Shown here one piece after another: positions 1 through 11,686 of a stretch of DNA of 64,000 nucleotides. Position 1 is the stretch's first letter, and every line of letters begins with the position of its first letter. Both the position numbers and the translations under genes were made by a program. Origin of the DNA: Cephalotus follicularis (taxonomy: Eukaryota > Streptophyta > Magnoliopsida > Oxalidales > Cephalotaceae); the NCBI GenBank assembly GCA_001972305.1, contig BDDD01005093.1, positions 1 to 64,000 on the forward strand, written 5' to 3'. The notes under the pieces were generated by a model. It made no database searches. It saw only the letters and a program-made list of their open reading frames with translations, and was not told the DNA's origin.

Positions 1-2
1 GG

Positions 3-1972
3 CGGTTTGTGGAAGGCTTTTCCTCTATAGCCTTACCACTAACTCAGCTTATGAGAAAATGAGCTAAGTTTGAATGGAATGAGGAGCGAGAAGCAAGCTT
101 CGAGAAACTGAATAATGGTCTTGTGTCAGCACCGATTCTTCGTTTACCATCTGGGTCGGGTGGATACCAGATTTACAGCGATGCTTCTAAGAAAGGTTTG
201 GGGTGTGTTCTGATGCAACACGGTCATGTGATAGCTTATGCTTCGAGACAATTGAAGCCTTATGAAGTGAATTATCCTACACATGATCTCGAGTTGGCAG
301 CAGTAGTGTTTGCATTGAAGATCTGGAGGCACTACTTGTACGGAGAAACTTGTGACGTCTTTACCGATCATAAGAGCCTCAAGTATATCTTTACGCAGAA
401 AGAGTTGAACATGCGTCAGAGAAGGTGGTTAGAACTTCTGAAAGACTATGATCTGAACATTCAAAACCATCATGGTAAAGCAAATGTGGTAGCTGATGCT
501 CTTAGTCGGAAGAGTTCTGGGAGTGTAGCGGCTTTGCTTGCTCAGCCGCAGTTGATAGCCGATATGGAGCGGATGGATTTGCATTTGTATGTTCGGGGTT
601 CCGAAGGTTGTGTTGCTGCAATGAATGTTGAGCCTACTCTTATATCTCGGATTAAGACAGCTCAGAGTGATGATGGCGAACTTTGGGCCTTAGTCCAGAA
701 TGTTGAAAAGGGTAAGCAATCAGAGTTCCGTGTGGATCAGCATGGCGTGATATGGCTGGGTAATCGGTTGTGTGTTCCGGCAGATTCTTCTATCAGAGAT
801 GTTGTTTTGTCAGAAGCACACAGCTCTCCATTTTCTATACATCCGGGTTCTACGAAAATGTATAGGGACTTGAAGAAGAACTTCTGGTGGAATGGAATGA
901 AAAGAGATGTTGCGGAGTACGTTGGGAAGTGTTTGATCTGTCAGCAAGTAAAGATTGAACACCAGCGTGCTAGTGGTTTGTTACAACCCTTGGAAGTTCC
1001 GGTATGGAAATGGGAATGTATAGCGATGGACTTTGTGACGGGTTTACCAAGAACTTTCAGAAGGAACGATACTATCTGGGTAGTAGTGGATCGATTGACT
1101 AAATCGGCTCACTTCTTAGCTATCCGAGAGGACTTTTCTGTTGATCGTTTGGCTGAAGTGTTTCAGCAGGAGATAGTGAGACTACATGGGACTCCAGTAT
1201 CCATTGTTTCGGATAGGGATCCTCGTTTCACTTCGCGGTTTTGGAAAGGGTTCCAGAAAGCTCGGGGTACTAGGCTCAGTTACAGTACAGCTTTCCATCC
1301 ACAGACAGATGGGCAGACTGAGAGAACCATTCAGACCTTGGAGGATATCTTGAGGTCTTGTGCTTTGGAGTGGATTGGGAGCTGGGATGAGTATTTGAGC
1401 TTGGTGGAGTTTGCCTATAATAACAGTTGGCATGCTAGTATCGGTATGGCTCCGTTTGAAGCTCTTTATGGGAGGAAGTGTCGTGCTCTGACATGTTGGG
1501 ATGAGGTTGGAGAGCGTGTTATCGAGGGACCCGAGCTAGTACAGATCACTACGAAGAAAGTGGCAATAGCAAGGGAGAGATTGAAAGCAGCTCAATCTCG
1601 ACAGAAAAGTTATGCGGATAGACATCGGAGGGATTTGGAATTCAAGGTGGGTGAACATGTGTTCTTGAAAGTTTCACCTTGGAAAGGAGTCCGACGATTT
1701 GGACTGAAGGGAAAGTTGAGTCCGCGGTTTATCGGGCCTTTCGAAGTTCTGGAGAAGATAGGCGCGGTTGCTTATCGTTTAGCTTTGCCTCCGCAGTTAG
1801 CACATGTCCATAACGTGTTCCACGTGTCCTTGCTGAGAGGTTATCAGTATCATCCCCCTACATGTGGTTCACTATCCGTTGGACAGTATTCGGGAGGAAT
1901 CATCCCGAACGTGAGGCTACTTGGGAGCCTGAGGAGCATATTCGGGAGCGATATCCGCACTTGTTTGTTTGA
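3..1972 (+). pseudogene. pol: Chromovirus A pol, 3' part: RT tail, RNase H, integrase, broken chromodomain
   Basis: This is the C-terminal half of a Ty3/gypsy polyprotein that starts outside the window. The frame opens with the RT/RH connection (RRFVEGFS), meets an in-frame TGA at 60-62, then runs open to 1991. RNase H shows [20 protein letters not shown] and ADALSRK. Integrase shows the HHCC zinc region ([10 protein letters not shown] ... CLICQQ), then the DDE residues in AMDF, SDRDPRF and DGQTERT, and a GPF module ([16 protein letters not shown]). After FHVSLLRGY the frame is lost: the middle of the chromodomain is missing, and its end ([17 protein letters not shown]) lies in another frame, stopping at 1970-1972. 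The Tekay/Del chromovirus assignment rests on domain order and on the GPF-plus-chromodomain tail. It is probably dead because of the stop and the chromodomain deletion. Confidence 0.93.
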
Positions 1973-2014
1973 GGTATGTTTATGCTTATGATTTCGGGAC
2001 AAAATCTTCTTTTT

Positions 2015-2026
2015 AGGGGGGGTGGA
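2015..2026 (+). other. Polypurine tract of element A
   Basis: A G-rich purine run (AGGGGGGGTGGA) abuts the TGTAATACCC start of the LTR, as expected for the plus-strand primer of reverse transcription. Confidence 0.85.
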
Positions 2027-3164
2027 TGTAATACCCTGCTTGTTCGTATGTGTTTTACGGACCTTTTATGTGTGTTTTCGGGCTTTTTAAATTGGTTGAT
2101 TTTAAAGTCCAGTTGCCCTATGTTTTGGGTTTATGTGATTTGGGCTGACTGATACCAGTCCAATTTTGGATATGTTATGCTATGTTGGGTTTGGAGTTTT
2201 TATTTTATTTAATCAAAATTTTATTTTAATAAAACAATTCATTTCTATTTTATAAATCCTTTTAGTTCATTTAATTTATTAATTTTAATTAAATTTTCCT
2301 TCTTTTATTCCTTTATTCTTTTCTTTCCTATTTTCTTCTTTCTTTCCTATTCCTTCTTCCTCCTTTCACCCGAATTCTCTCCCTCCCTCATTACTCTCAC
2401 AAGTTTTCAATCTTTCCTTTCCTTATTCAGCCGATTCTTGTTCCTTCTTCTTCCTTTTTTTGGGCAGATTTTGTCCTCTCTTTTCCTTTTGGAGAGTGAC
2501 AATACCATCATATATGTGTCTTCATCTTTTATGCAAAGCCACTGCCGAATTCTGCATTGTGGACTTTGTTTGATCTATTGTGGAGTCGTTTCAGTAAATT
2601 TGAAGAGGTAATCTCAGTCCTTTTGTTGTTCTTATGAGTTGAATTCTTTTGGTTTGCTAAGCATCTCCTTGTTTTGGTTTCCTTTTGTCCCTGTGTGCAG
2701 CCGATTGTGATAGTGTTGTAGTGGTATTCTTACTGTTTTTCTGTGTTCTTTATACCATTACAGGTCAGTTAATTCGTTCCTTTCTGCTATGGTTTTGCTG
2801 CAATGTTGTAATTTGAGTTTTATGTTCCTACTGTCTATTGGTTTTGATCTCCTGTGTATATAGATATTATGTCATGATGTTAGTAAGTGTCAGCATGTTT
2901 TGTATACCTATACTTGTCACAAACTGGTTTTAAAAGTCTGCAAATTACACTGGATAGAAATCTGGACATATATGTATGCATTGTCTTCTTGCTTCCTTTT
3001 GAAAGTTAAGTCACTGTCCAGATAATTCTATTTCAATCATGTGTTTCTATGTCACCTAAATGTCATATATGGTCATATAATTGTGTCCTTGTGTCACTGG
3101 ATTAGTTTTGTGCTTATTAGAACTCGTTTCTGTATTGAATTGTCTAGTTTCCTACTGTTCTGTC

Positions 3165-3362
3165 GTCCAGAACAGTCGGCTGGATTGGATGAACAGTCGA
3201 CTGCCATATGAACACAGTCGACTATCTTGGCTTGAGTAGTCGACTGGATCTATGAACCAGTCGACTGTCTGCATGCTGGTTTGAGTAGTCGACTGGCCCT
3301 TGTGATTAGTCGACTGCCAAGATTCCCCAGTCGACTGGTGCTCTGTAATAGTCGATTGTTTT
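3165..3362 (+). repeat. Array of CAGTCGACTG-type palindromes in LTR A
   Basis: About nine copies of a TCGA-centred palindrome, mostly CAGTCGACTG or TAGTCGACTG, are spaced roughly 20-30 bp apart in unrelated linker sequence. The array lies 1.14-1.33 kb from the LTR start. The equivalent array in LTR A2 is at 60055-60270. Confidence 0.9.
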
Positions 3363-5084
3363 GCCCAGAAATGTACTGTTTTCAACTGTTTTGCTTCGTT
3401 TGTTCTCCGAATCAATCCGAGTCTTTTCCAAACACTGTTATGGGTCTGTTTAATGTTTCTGATGTGTTTTAGACTATTATACGATGGTTTTGGGTATCTT
3501 TTAGATTGTTGTGCATCAAGTGGAGTTGTTTTAAATCACATATCCGTAAGTGCATTGTGAACGCATACGGTACGGATACTTCGTTCCTTGATACACTCTT
3601 ATGATCTTATCAAATAAAATCAGTTTTGCTTTATGCTATGTTTCTTCGTTTATGAAATTGATAATGTTTTATGGTTTTGAAATTTTTTTAAATGATTCCG
3701 ACATTATGCATATGATATGAAATGATACGATATGTAACGATCACCTCTTGATAGTGGAGTATAAATGTCACACCCCGTTTCAGGAGAAACACAACATTAA
3801 AGCGGTAAAGGCAATTAACATAAAATACAGCTCATGTAAAAACCATAAAAATTAAAACCTTTCCAAGAATAACAGTTGCGGAAGCATAACAAGTTCATAA
3901 GCTGTAAACACGTAACGTGCGTCCCATACCGCACGCTACTCAAATACAAGTCACCAGAGTTAATCGCCCATAAAACGGAGCGTGAATTACAGTACAATAT
4001 AAAATTCCTTCTGAAACAATATCATAACAATGGCACATCCGGAACCATAATCCACATGGGTTTAATACAAACAGGAAGATAAAAAAAATCAAGATTATAA
4101 CAGCTTGATCTTCGTCCATGCCGACCCAACAGTCCATTGCATCAATCTGTAAAGTAGGGGGTTAGCCTTTGTCCGCACTCGGCTAAGTCATAACAGTAAA
4201 TCGGGATCAACATAATGCATGTCATGATGTGAATGCATAATGATGCAGTACAGTGGAGACCCAGTTTATACATATATGAAAATATATATACGTATAACAG
4301 TACAGTAAAATATCAGTGTTACATATATAAGGAATATGTGTATACAGTAACAGTACAGTAGTAACCCGGCCAGGGCTACGGCAACAATCACAGTGATGTC
4401 CGTACAGGACCAGTAAACAGTACAGTACAGTATGTCCACATAGGATCACAACAACAGTCAGTATGTCCACATAGGACCACAACAACAGTATGTATAGCGT
4501 CGCCAACTCTTGGCCCCACGCCATACTCCCACTCCGGTCCCCACTTCGGGCAACCGAGCGAGGCAACAGTATAGTGAGTCACCTAGCCATGCTCCTGGCC
4601 CCTAGGTACAACCCTACCACTAGTCGGCGCTGGCAACCTCCGCCATGCAACTAGTAGCTCAAACACAAACACATAGCAATTCACAGAGCAAATAGTGAAT
4701 TCAACAGTAACAGTGCAGTAAACAGTAATGATCGATTTGATCGACAACAGGCAGTTGTTTTCCAAAATACTTCCAAAATGACAACATTTGAAAATAGGTA
4801 TTTTCAGTAGAAAATATCAGTAACAGTTTCAGTGGTGTAAATTGTTTATCCGTTCGGTCGAAAATACGTTATTCAATCAATACATATTTTCATACTCAAA
4901 ATATCTTATTCCGAGTTCATATATGCATTTCTAAATATCAATACTTTAGAAATCGTAAACAATACACAAACAGTACACAGTCAGGCAGTAAACAGTGCAT
5001 ATGCAATGTATACATATGCTCAAATGCCCTAACAGGAATCGGGATCGTTTCGTATCATTAGATGAAGAAAACCCTAAACAGTAA

Positions 5085-5430
5085 AAAAGACGTCAATGTC
5101 TTTCCAAAAGGCGTCGATGCCTTTCACGTCAGGCGTCAATGTCCAAGTCTCAGTGTCAGCGCGTTCTTCTACAGAAGGCGTTGATGTCCATTTCTTACGC
5201 GTCGACGCTCAAGGTCTAGAACCTTCAAACGACAGTGTATTGTTGATGGCGTCGACGCGTTAAGGTAGGAACCTTAGGCGTCGGCGTCTTTCACATCAAA
5301 ATCCAGGTAGGTAGCCTAGGGCGTCGATGTCTTTCCATAGACGTCGATCCCTTTCAATTAGTAACAAGGCAAAACTAAAAAGAAGTAGATGTTTATTTAA
5401 AAGACGTCGATGTCTTTTCCAACAGTAGTC
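5085..5430 (-). repeat. TCGA-palindrome array 2 in solo LTR D
   Basis: About ten GCGTCGACGC-like units (many decayed to GTCGATG or GTCAATG forms) lie 1.08-1.42 kb from the LTR 5' end, which is at 6508. Confidence 0.85.
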
Positions 5431-6179
5431 GTCTTCTTCCTCGCGACTTAACAAACAGTGGTCTTAACAACCTATAATCATGCATAATAATAGGTAATCG
5501 AGGCAAGAAACCAACATGCAGATACTCAAAACATATCTAGCATATTATGGCATCAATCCAGTAACAATATCATTTCAAGAATCATGCATTTTATACATCC
5601 AAAATCACAGACCATGCATGAATATCAAACTCGAAATTACAGTATGGCTTTCCCCTACCTTATTGTTCCAAGTTAGGAACTGGAAAGTCCACCTCTTTGA
5701 GTTCCCAAGTTCTGGCCACCAACAGCTCCAAGATCCCCTTAGCAGCTGCTACCCACGAGCTCTAATCTCTTGCTCAATCCAGGCACAACAATGGTGGCTC
5801 TCACACTCACTGTTTCCTTTCTTCTTTTCCCTTTGGTATTTTAAAAACGAGAGAGAGAAGTGGGGAGGGTTATTCTTATGCAGATGGCTCCCCCCCAACA
5901 GCCTTCTTCTGACATTTAACAGGCCACCCTCGTGCTCTCTCCCACCTTCCAGGTTTCTGCCCTTTTCTTTTTGTTTTCTTTAACCATTTTCCTTTCGCAG
6001 GTTGCATGTAAGGATGGCATAACTCCTTGCATGTTCCATGTGAGGGCATGTTTGGAGCATGCCAGGCAACATCCCATTATGATCCATTCGTCACCATGCA
6101 CTTGTAAAGGCATCTGGTAAAGTCCTCAAAGATCCCCTTGCATGTTACTCTGCCAGCGAAGAACGTGACAGACATTCTT

Positions 6180-6335
6180 TACAAAGGCGTCGACGTCTTT
6201 ACTTAGACGTCGATGTCTTTTCCATTTTTGTAAGAAGGTGTCGATGCCTTCTCCCAATGTCGACGTGCATGCCCATGCATTCACGTGTACCTCAATCCTC
6301 ATAGACGTCGACGTCTTTCCAAAGACATCGATGTC
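6180..6335 (-). repeat. TCGA-palindrome array 1 in solo LTR D
   Basis: Six units such as GGCGTCGACGTC and GACGTCGATGTC lie 0.17-0.33 kb from the LTR 5' end. Confidence 0.85.
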
Positions 6336-7512
6336 TTTATCCCAGAACAACGCTGTTTCAAGCTTCTACATACACATTCCATTTCCAAGACCATAATTAG
6401 GGGTTGCAAGCATCCTTTGAGTTCAAAAACTCATCATTCTCATAAAATCAAGTTTAAGATTACATCAAAAATCGAAATATTACATTCAGGAAAATACTGG
6501 GCGTTACAATAAATGAGTTGATGATTTGGGTTATAAAATGTATGTTATGATACCGTTGTGAGCGGTTGTCTGATATGTTTTGTGAAAGCGTATTTTATGC
6601 AGTTTTAAATTGATTTTGATAAATCAATGTTTTCTAAATGATTAAATACTGAGTATTGTACCCACCTATGGGGCGTACCATAGGCACGTCGTGGGCCTGG
6701 CACGGGGACGTGACACTTCTGTAGCAGTGTGATTAGTCTACGACGTCTCTGAGTGTATGAATAAATCCCATGAGGTGGATTTATGGATCCGCTATGTATG
6801 ATAGAGGCGTATGAATCGATTCTAGTTTATGTGATCTGAGGTGTGATCAGATATGTGTTATGTGAGAATTGACTTGTGTAGTGTCATACACTTCAATTCT
6901 AGTGGGCATGTGGAATTAGCGCCTCCCTTGCCAAATTTATGTTATGTGATATGTATGTGGCTCAATATGATTCTGTGAATTATGAAATGATGATTTGAAA
7001 TGTTTCGTAAATGTTTCGAAAGATATGAAATTGGTATTTGGATATGATTAAACTGTTTTAACTGTTTAAGATTTCCGTTACGAAGTTTATTGAAATATTA
7101 CTGTTTTTAAATTATCGTTTACTGTTTTTATTTCCCTTATCCATACTGAGGTTTGCTCAGCCGCGTTTTTGTTTCCATGCGGCAGGTTATCGGGAGCAGC
7201 GGGGGAATGTGTGAAAGAGAGATGACCACCATATGTGTTTGGATCCCTAGGAGTGTGATCCCTATGTTATGTCTAGTGGTCATAAACACTGATAATTATG
7301 TTATTATGTTTTAAATTTTAGAACTGGAATATGTTTTGAGTTTTTCGCAAATGTTTAATATGCTAAATTGTTAAGTTTTTAATGTTTCAGATATGATAAG
7401 ACCGCCACGTTTTTGGCTAATAAAGTAATGATAAGTTATGTTATGTTATGATATGCTTTGATAAGTTCTGTTTTGTGTCCTGCGACGACTCCCGCCGTCC
7501 GGGGGTGTTACA

Positions 7513-8592
7513 GTTATCGTATTTTCAAACATCTTTGGAAAGTGAATTCCACTACTGAAACTGTTTAAAAGTATTTTTTACTGAAAATGCATATTTCAAT
7601 GTTGTCACTTTTGGAAACATTTTGGAAACAAACTGCCTGTTGTGGATCTAAACGATCACTACTGCACTGTTTACTGAACTGTTACTGCTTGGATTTACTG
7701 TTTGCTCTGTGAATTGTACTGTATTTGTTCTTGAGCCACTGGTTGCATGGCAGAGACTGCCAGCGCCGGCTAGTGGTACGGTTGACCTAGGGGCCAGGAG
7801 TTGGCTGGGTGACTCACTGTACTGTACTGTTGCCTCTCTCAGTTGCCTGAAGTAGGGACCGTAGTGGGAGTGTAGCGTGGGGCCAGGAGTTGGCGGCGTT
7901 ACATATACTGCCTGACTGTTGTGGTCCTCTTACGGACATACTGTACTACCTGTTGGTCCTTTTCGGACATTACTGTGATTGTGGATGTGGTCCTGGCCGG
8001 ATTACTACTGTACTGTTGTTCCATACATATATTTTCATATAAATATATGCCCCCACTGATATTTTACTGTACTGTTAAACATATATATTTTCATATATAT
8101 ATAAACTGGGATTTCTACTGCACTGCATCATCTATGCATTCATATCTTGACATGCTTTTAATGTTAATCCCGAACTACTTTTATGACTTAGCCGAGTGAG
8201 CACAAAGGCTAACCCCCTACTTTACAGATTGATGCAACTGACTGGTGGGATAGCATGGACGAAGAGCTAGTCTTAACTTATTGTTGTTGGCTTCATGATT
8301 CTTTCGCTTTGTAATAAACTGTTGGGTTAAGATTCTAATGTACCGTTCTGTTGGTTTTGATAATACTGGGTTTTCTTTAATGTACTCCGTTTATGGGCTT
8401 TTAACAATGGCTTGTAATTGGGTAGCCTGCAGTATGGGATGCACGTTACGTATTTTCAGCTTATGAATCATATGCTTCCGCAACTGATATCTTGTTTATG
8501 AGTTTAAATTTTATGGTAATTGCATGAGCTGAATTTATGTGTTAATTGTCTTTACCGCTTTAATGTTGTCTTACCGAAACGAGGGCGTGACA
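7513..8592 (+). repeat. Right-hand part of a B-family LTR (B0)
   Basis: This matches the last about 1.08 kb of the LTRs of element B (compare 39711-40802) and ends GAGGGCGTGACA. Its left part must lie beyond element A, outside the window. The hairpin arms at 7736-7745 and 7767-7776 and at 7870-7876 and 7898-7904 are retained with G.U pairs. The sequence to its right is the interior of LTR C1, so B0 was inserted into element C. Confidence 0.88.
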
Positions 8593-11500
8593 TCAGCCCT
8601 CAGAACTACAACTAAACCAATATCATATCATTCTCATGCCTCAAATGATAGGCCTCTCCCTGTTTAATACATCAACACATATATCATAAGCACTGCCACA
8701 TGTCGGTAGGTCGATAGGTTAAATAAAACATCTCTTATGCATCTTTAGATTTGTCTCTTTACATAACGAGTCTTATATATTAGTACAATTCAACTATAAA
8801 CAGAAGGCCCATTTTTATACAACTCTTTATAAGCAAACCCATATCCATTACCATAAGTAAAATCATATACAATATGGCAAACCAAATATGCTACAGATAA
8901 TCCATTTATCTTAGCCTGTCTCATCTAGAACAATTCATATAAGTATCTCCATAACATAATCATAACGAAACCATATACAATAACAACACAATCCCAACAC
9001 CACTACTATCCAAGATCCAGCTTAAGTATCCATCCATCTCGATCCATTTCACTGTGATCCATCACCTGGGCCTGAGCCTAACCCATTCCGCACACAGGGG
9101 AAATGGGTCACCGACATAACGTCGTGTAGGGTATACTATGTGCTATGTATGCAACAGTTATAACAGTAGCAATGTATGCATCAATACAGTAGTGTGACAG
9201 TGTAACAGTATGCAGTGTAACAGTAAGTGCACCATGAACAGTAACAGTGCATTGCAGAATATCAGTGTGCAGTGAACAGTAACGGTGTACAGTGCAGTGG
9301 CAGTATCAGTGCAGTACAGTATATCAGTGTACAATTGCGGACAGGTTCGATATACCAACCGTCCCTAAGCGGGGTATATCTAGCTGGTCCTAATCACATC
9401 CAAGGCCATAGGCCTGCAGACACTCAGTAATCAGTCAGTAATGATACATAGGGACAAACAATTCATAGGTCCATCCCACTATCTACGCACTCTCTGAGTC
9501 GTAGATGAGTAGGGTTGAGATAACATTGACCACACAGTGTTTATAGTACGGCTTGTCCTCTATGGTCCCTACCTATATTATTCTGACCGTCCACTATGGT
9601 CCCAGCCTATATTGTTTCGGTCGTCCACTACGGTCCCGGCCTATATGATGTGGTCTAACATTCATAACCATCATGACGGAAACGAAGAGTATGAATGGGT
9701 TATCTCGTTTGGTCTCAACAGTATCAGTCATGACAGTAATCATACAGTAGTCGCACCCAGTAACTGTAACAGTAAATAGTAGAAATGATAGGGACCTAAA
9801 GGATCAACGTAAGATCCACATCCGTCGAAACAGTTGTAAAACAGTTTTCAGTACAGTTTCAGTACAGTATCAGTGACAATATCAGTTTCAGTAACAGTAG
9901 CAGTTTGTTGGTCCCTATCAAAGTTTGTAAAACAATGGAGAGGAAGTCCAAAATGATATCCGGGCCCAGATGTCCAAAAGGAGCTATCCTAATCATTCTT
10001 GAAAATCGTTTGTATAAAACTCTTTTGTTGCACTTTCTTCAAGAATCACTTAGAAAACTTGAGTCAAAGCTTTAACAGTGTTAAAAGACGATTCATATAG
10101 GATACAAGGCCTTAGGGAGGCTTCCTATGGAATCAATGTAAAGAAGAAACAGTTTGAAATTGAAGACAGCGACAAACAATGCCATTTCGCAAAACAGAGC
10201 ACTAAGCATCGACTAGTTTAGTTTAAAAACATAAAATATCGAATATTCAGTTTAACACACAAAAGGGTCGATGGTTTTAGAAAGCATAAGTATAAAACAT
10301 CGACTACTCAGTTTAGAGGCATGAAAGCGTCGACGGGTCAGTTTTGAAAGAAGTAAAGTGTCGACGGTTTCATCAGAAACAGCAGTTCGCAATTCAATGG
10401 AATTAAGTCCAAAATCCATGAAATCCGTTTCAGTTTAGTATAAACAGTTTGTAAATCCATACCCAGTTCCCATTCGGTGGAACAACCAGTAATCGCAGTC
10501 AAACAGTAACAGTTCACACAGTAACTATAGCAGTCAATCAATACTCAGTGACAGTAGTACAATAACAATCTACACAATTCATTGAAATGCATGAATGCAG
10601 TGCAAATAGTATAGCCTACCAGTTGAAGCAGTAACAACAGTTGTGCTTGCTATTCCAGGGATTCTCTAGCATAACCGACGAAACGTCAGCTCCTCCAAGC
10701 TTGAACCGGCTATCGAATCGCCATCGGTTGGGAACCTCCTATCCTTGATCACTTCATTCATACTGCATAAACAACACATTTCTGTTACACTCTAGGCACA
10801 GAAACCAAGCACAGCCGCCATCGGAGCTTCGGCCAGTTTTCGGCCAACTAACTTAGCTCCAGCGACACCCATAAACAGACTCCACATTGGTCGATCAATT
10901 CATATCTGCCGAGGAACCGCCGTGAAGCGTGCTGTCACGGCCGACAGTGAGTTCGACTCACTGAGTCAACTCGCCGAACTTTAACAATTCCGGTCAACGC
11001 TCAAAAATTCCATAACCGACATCAAAATCCTTCAATCAGTCCATTGGCGCCGTGACTCACCGCAGAACGCGCTGTGACGATAGACAGTGAGTTCGACTCA
11101 CTGAGTCAACTCACCGGTCATCCACAACTTCGGTCACCACCCGAAAATGTCACACAATCATCATATCAACACATCTATGCCCTTAACTCGCCGAGACTCG
11201 GCGCCAAAAGCCCGGTCAAAGGTGACAGTGGCTCAACTCGCTGAGTCGACTCGTCAGTTCAAATCCGGCCGAATGGCGCCTCAACAGTGGTCAAAACGGG
11301 CAGAGCTAGCCTTCTAGAGGAAGACCCGCTCCATCCGCGACGGTTACCGGCGGTGGAACGAACGGCAGTGATGGCGACAGTGACGGGGAGAAGAAGGAAA
11401 AGAAAAGAGAAGAAAGGGGAATGAGGTTACCAGCCATGGAGAAGCAGCAGGGGAGCTCGCCGTCACTTTTCCCGGTCGCCAACATCTCTCCCTTCCTCTG

Positions 11501-11674
11501 GCATCATCTCTCTCCCACTCTCTCTCGCGTTCTCTCCCACGCTCTGAGTCCTCTCTTTCTCATTCTCTTGCTTGAAGTGCCTGGCGTTAAAACTCCAGGC
11601 GCTTTTCTTTTTTTTTTCTCTTATATATATATATATAAATGCCTATATAATATACATATATTCGTGGCACTACA
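8593..11674 (-). repeat. 3' LTR of element C (C1), truncated at left by B0
   Basis: It aligns with 13686-16847 of the other C LTR and ends CACTACA next to the C polypurine tract. About 300 bp present at the start of C2 are absent here because B0 was inserted. Within it are CAGT-rich sequence (about 9150-9345), a 34 bp minisatellite (about 9555-9660, three units), and two palindrome arrays (10205-10375, 10940-11255). There is no coding potential. Confidence 0.9.
10205..11255 (-). repeat. Two palindrome arrays in LTR C1
   Basis: At 10205-10375 units such as GCATCGACTA and GTGTCGACGG are spaced 30-45 bp apart. At 10940-11255 the units are GTGAGTTCGACTCAC, TGAGTCAACTCA and GAGTCGACTC. These again have a TCGA centre, here with GAG/CTC arms. 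Confidence 0.8.
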
Positions 11675-11686
11675 TCCTCCCCTCCT
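11675..11686 (-). other. Polypurine tract of element C
   Basis: On the minus strand AGGAGGGGAGGA abuts the TGTAGTGCCC start of LTR C1. This fixes the orientation of C. Confidence 0.85.

Larger units (their letters stand above)
3766..6508 (-). mobile_element. Solo LTR D (Tekay-like, B family), minus strand
   Basis: The plus strand reads TGTCACACCCCG ... GGGCGTTACA, the reverse complement of an LTR of the B family. It is flanked by perfect 5 bp duplications ATAAA (3761-3765 and 6509-6513), with no internal region, so it is a solo LTR of 2743 bp left by LTR-LTR recombination. It interrupts the LTR of element A. It has two TCGA arrays (6180-6335 and 5085-5430), a CAGT-rich tract (about 4290-4450), and the B-type hairpin with arms at 4617-4626 and 4648-4657. 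Confidence 0.95.
2027..7512 (+). repeat. 3' LTR of chromovirus A, interrupted by solo LTR D
   Basis: The LTR starts TGTAATACCCTGCT just after the polypurine tract and ends GGGGGTGTTACA. Without the 2743 bp insert at 3766-6508 and one 5 bp duplication it is 2738 bp, close to the related solo LTR at 58901-61684 (2784 bp), with which it aligns end to end. It contains a TCGA-palindrome array (3165-3362) and a hairpin-rich domain (6660-6905). Sequence to the right belongs to a different LTR (B0), so element A sits inside B0. Confidence 0.93.

Noticed and set aside
5516..5983. 155-codon ORF in solo LTR D
   Set aside because: Antisense to the LTR, with no family resemblance; LTRs of this family elsewhere do not keep it open.
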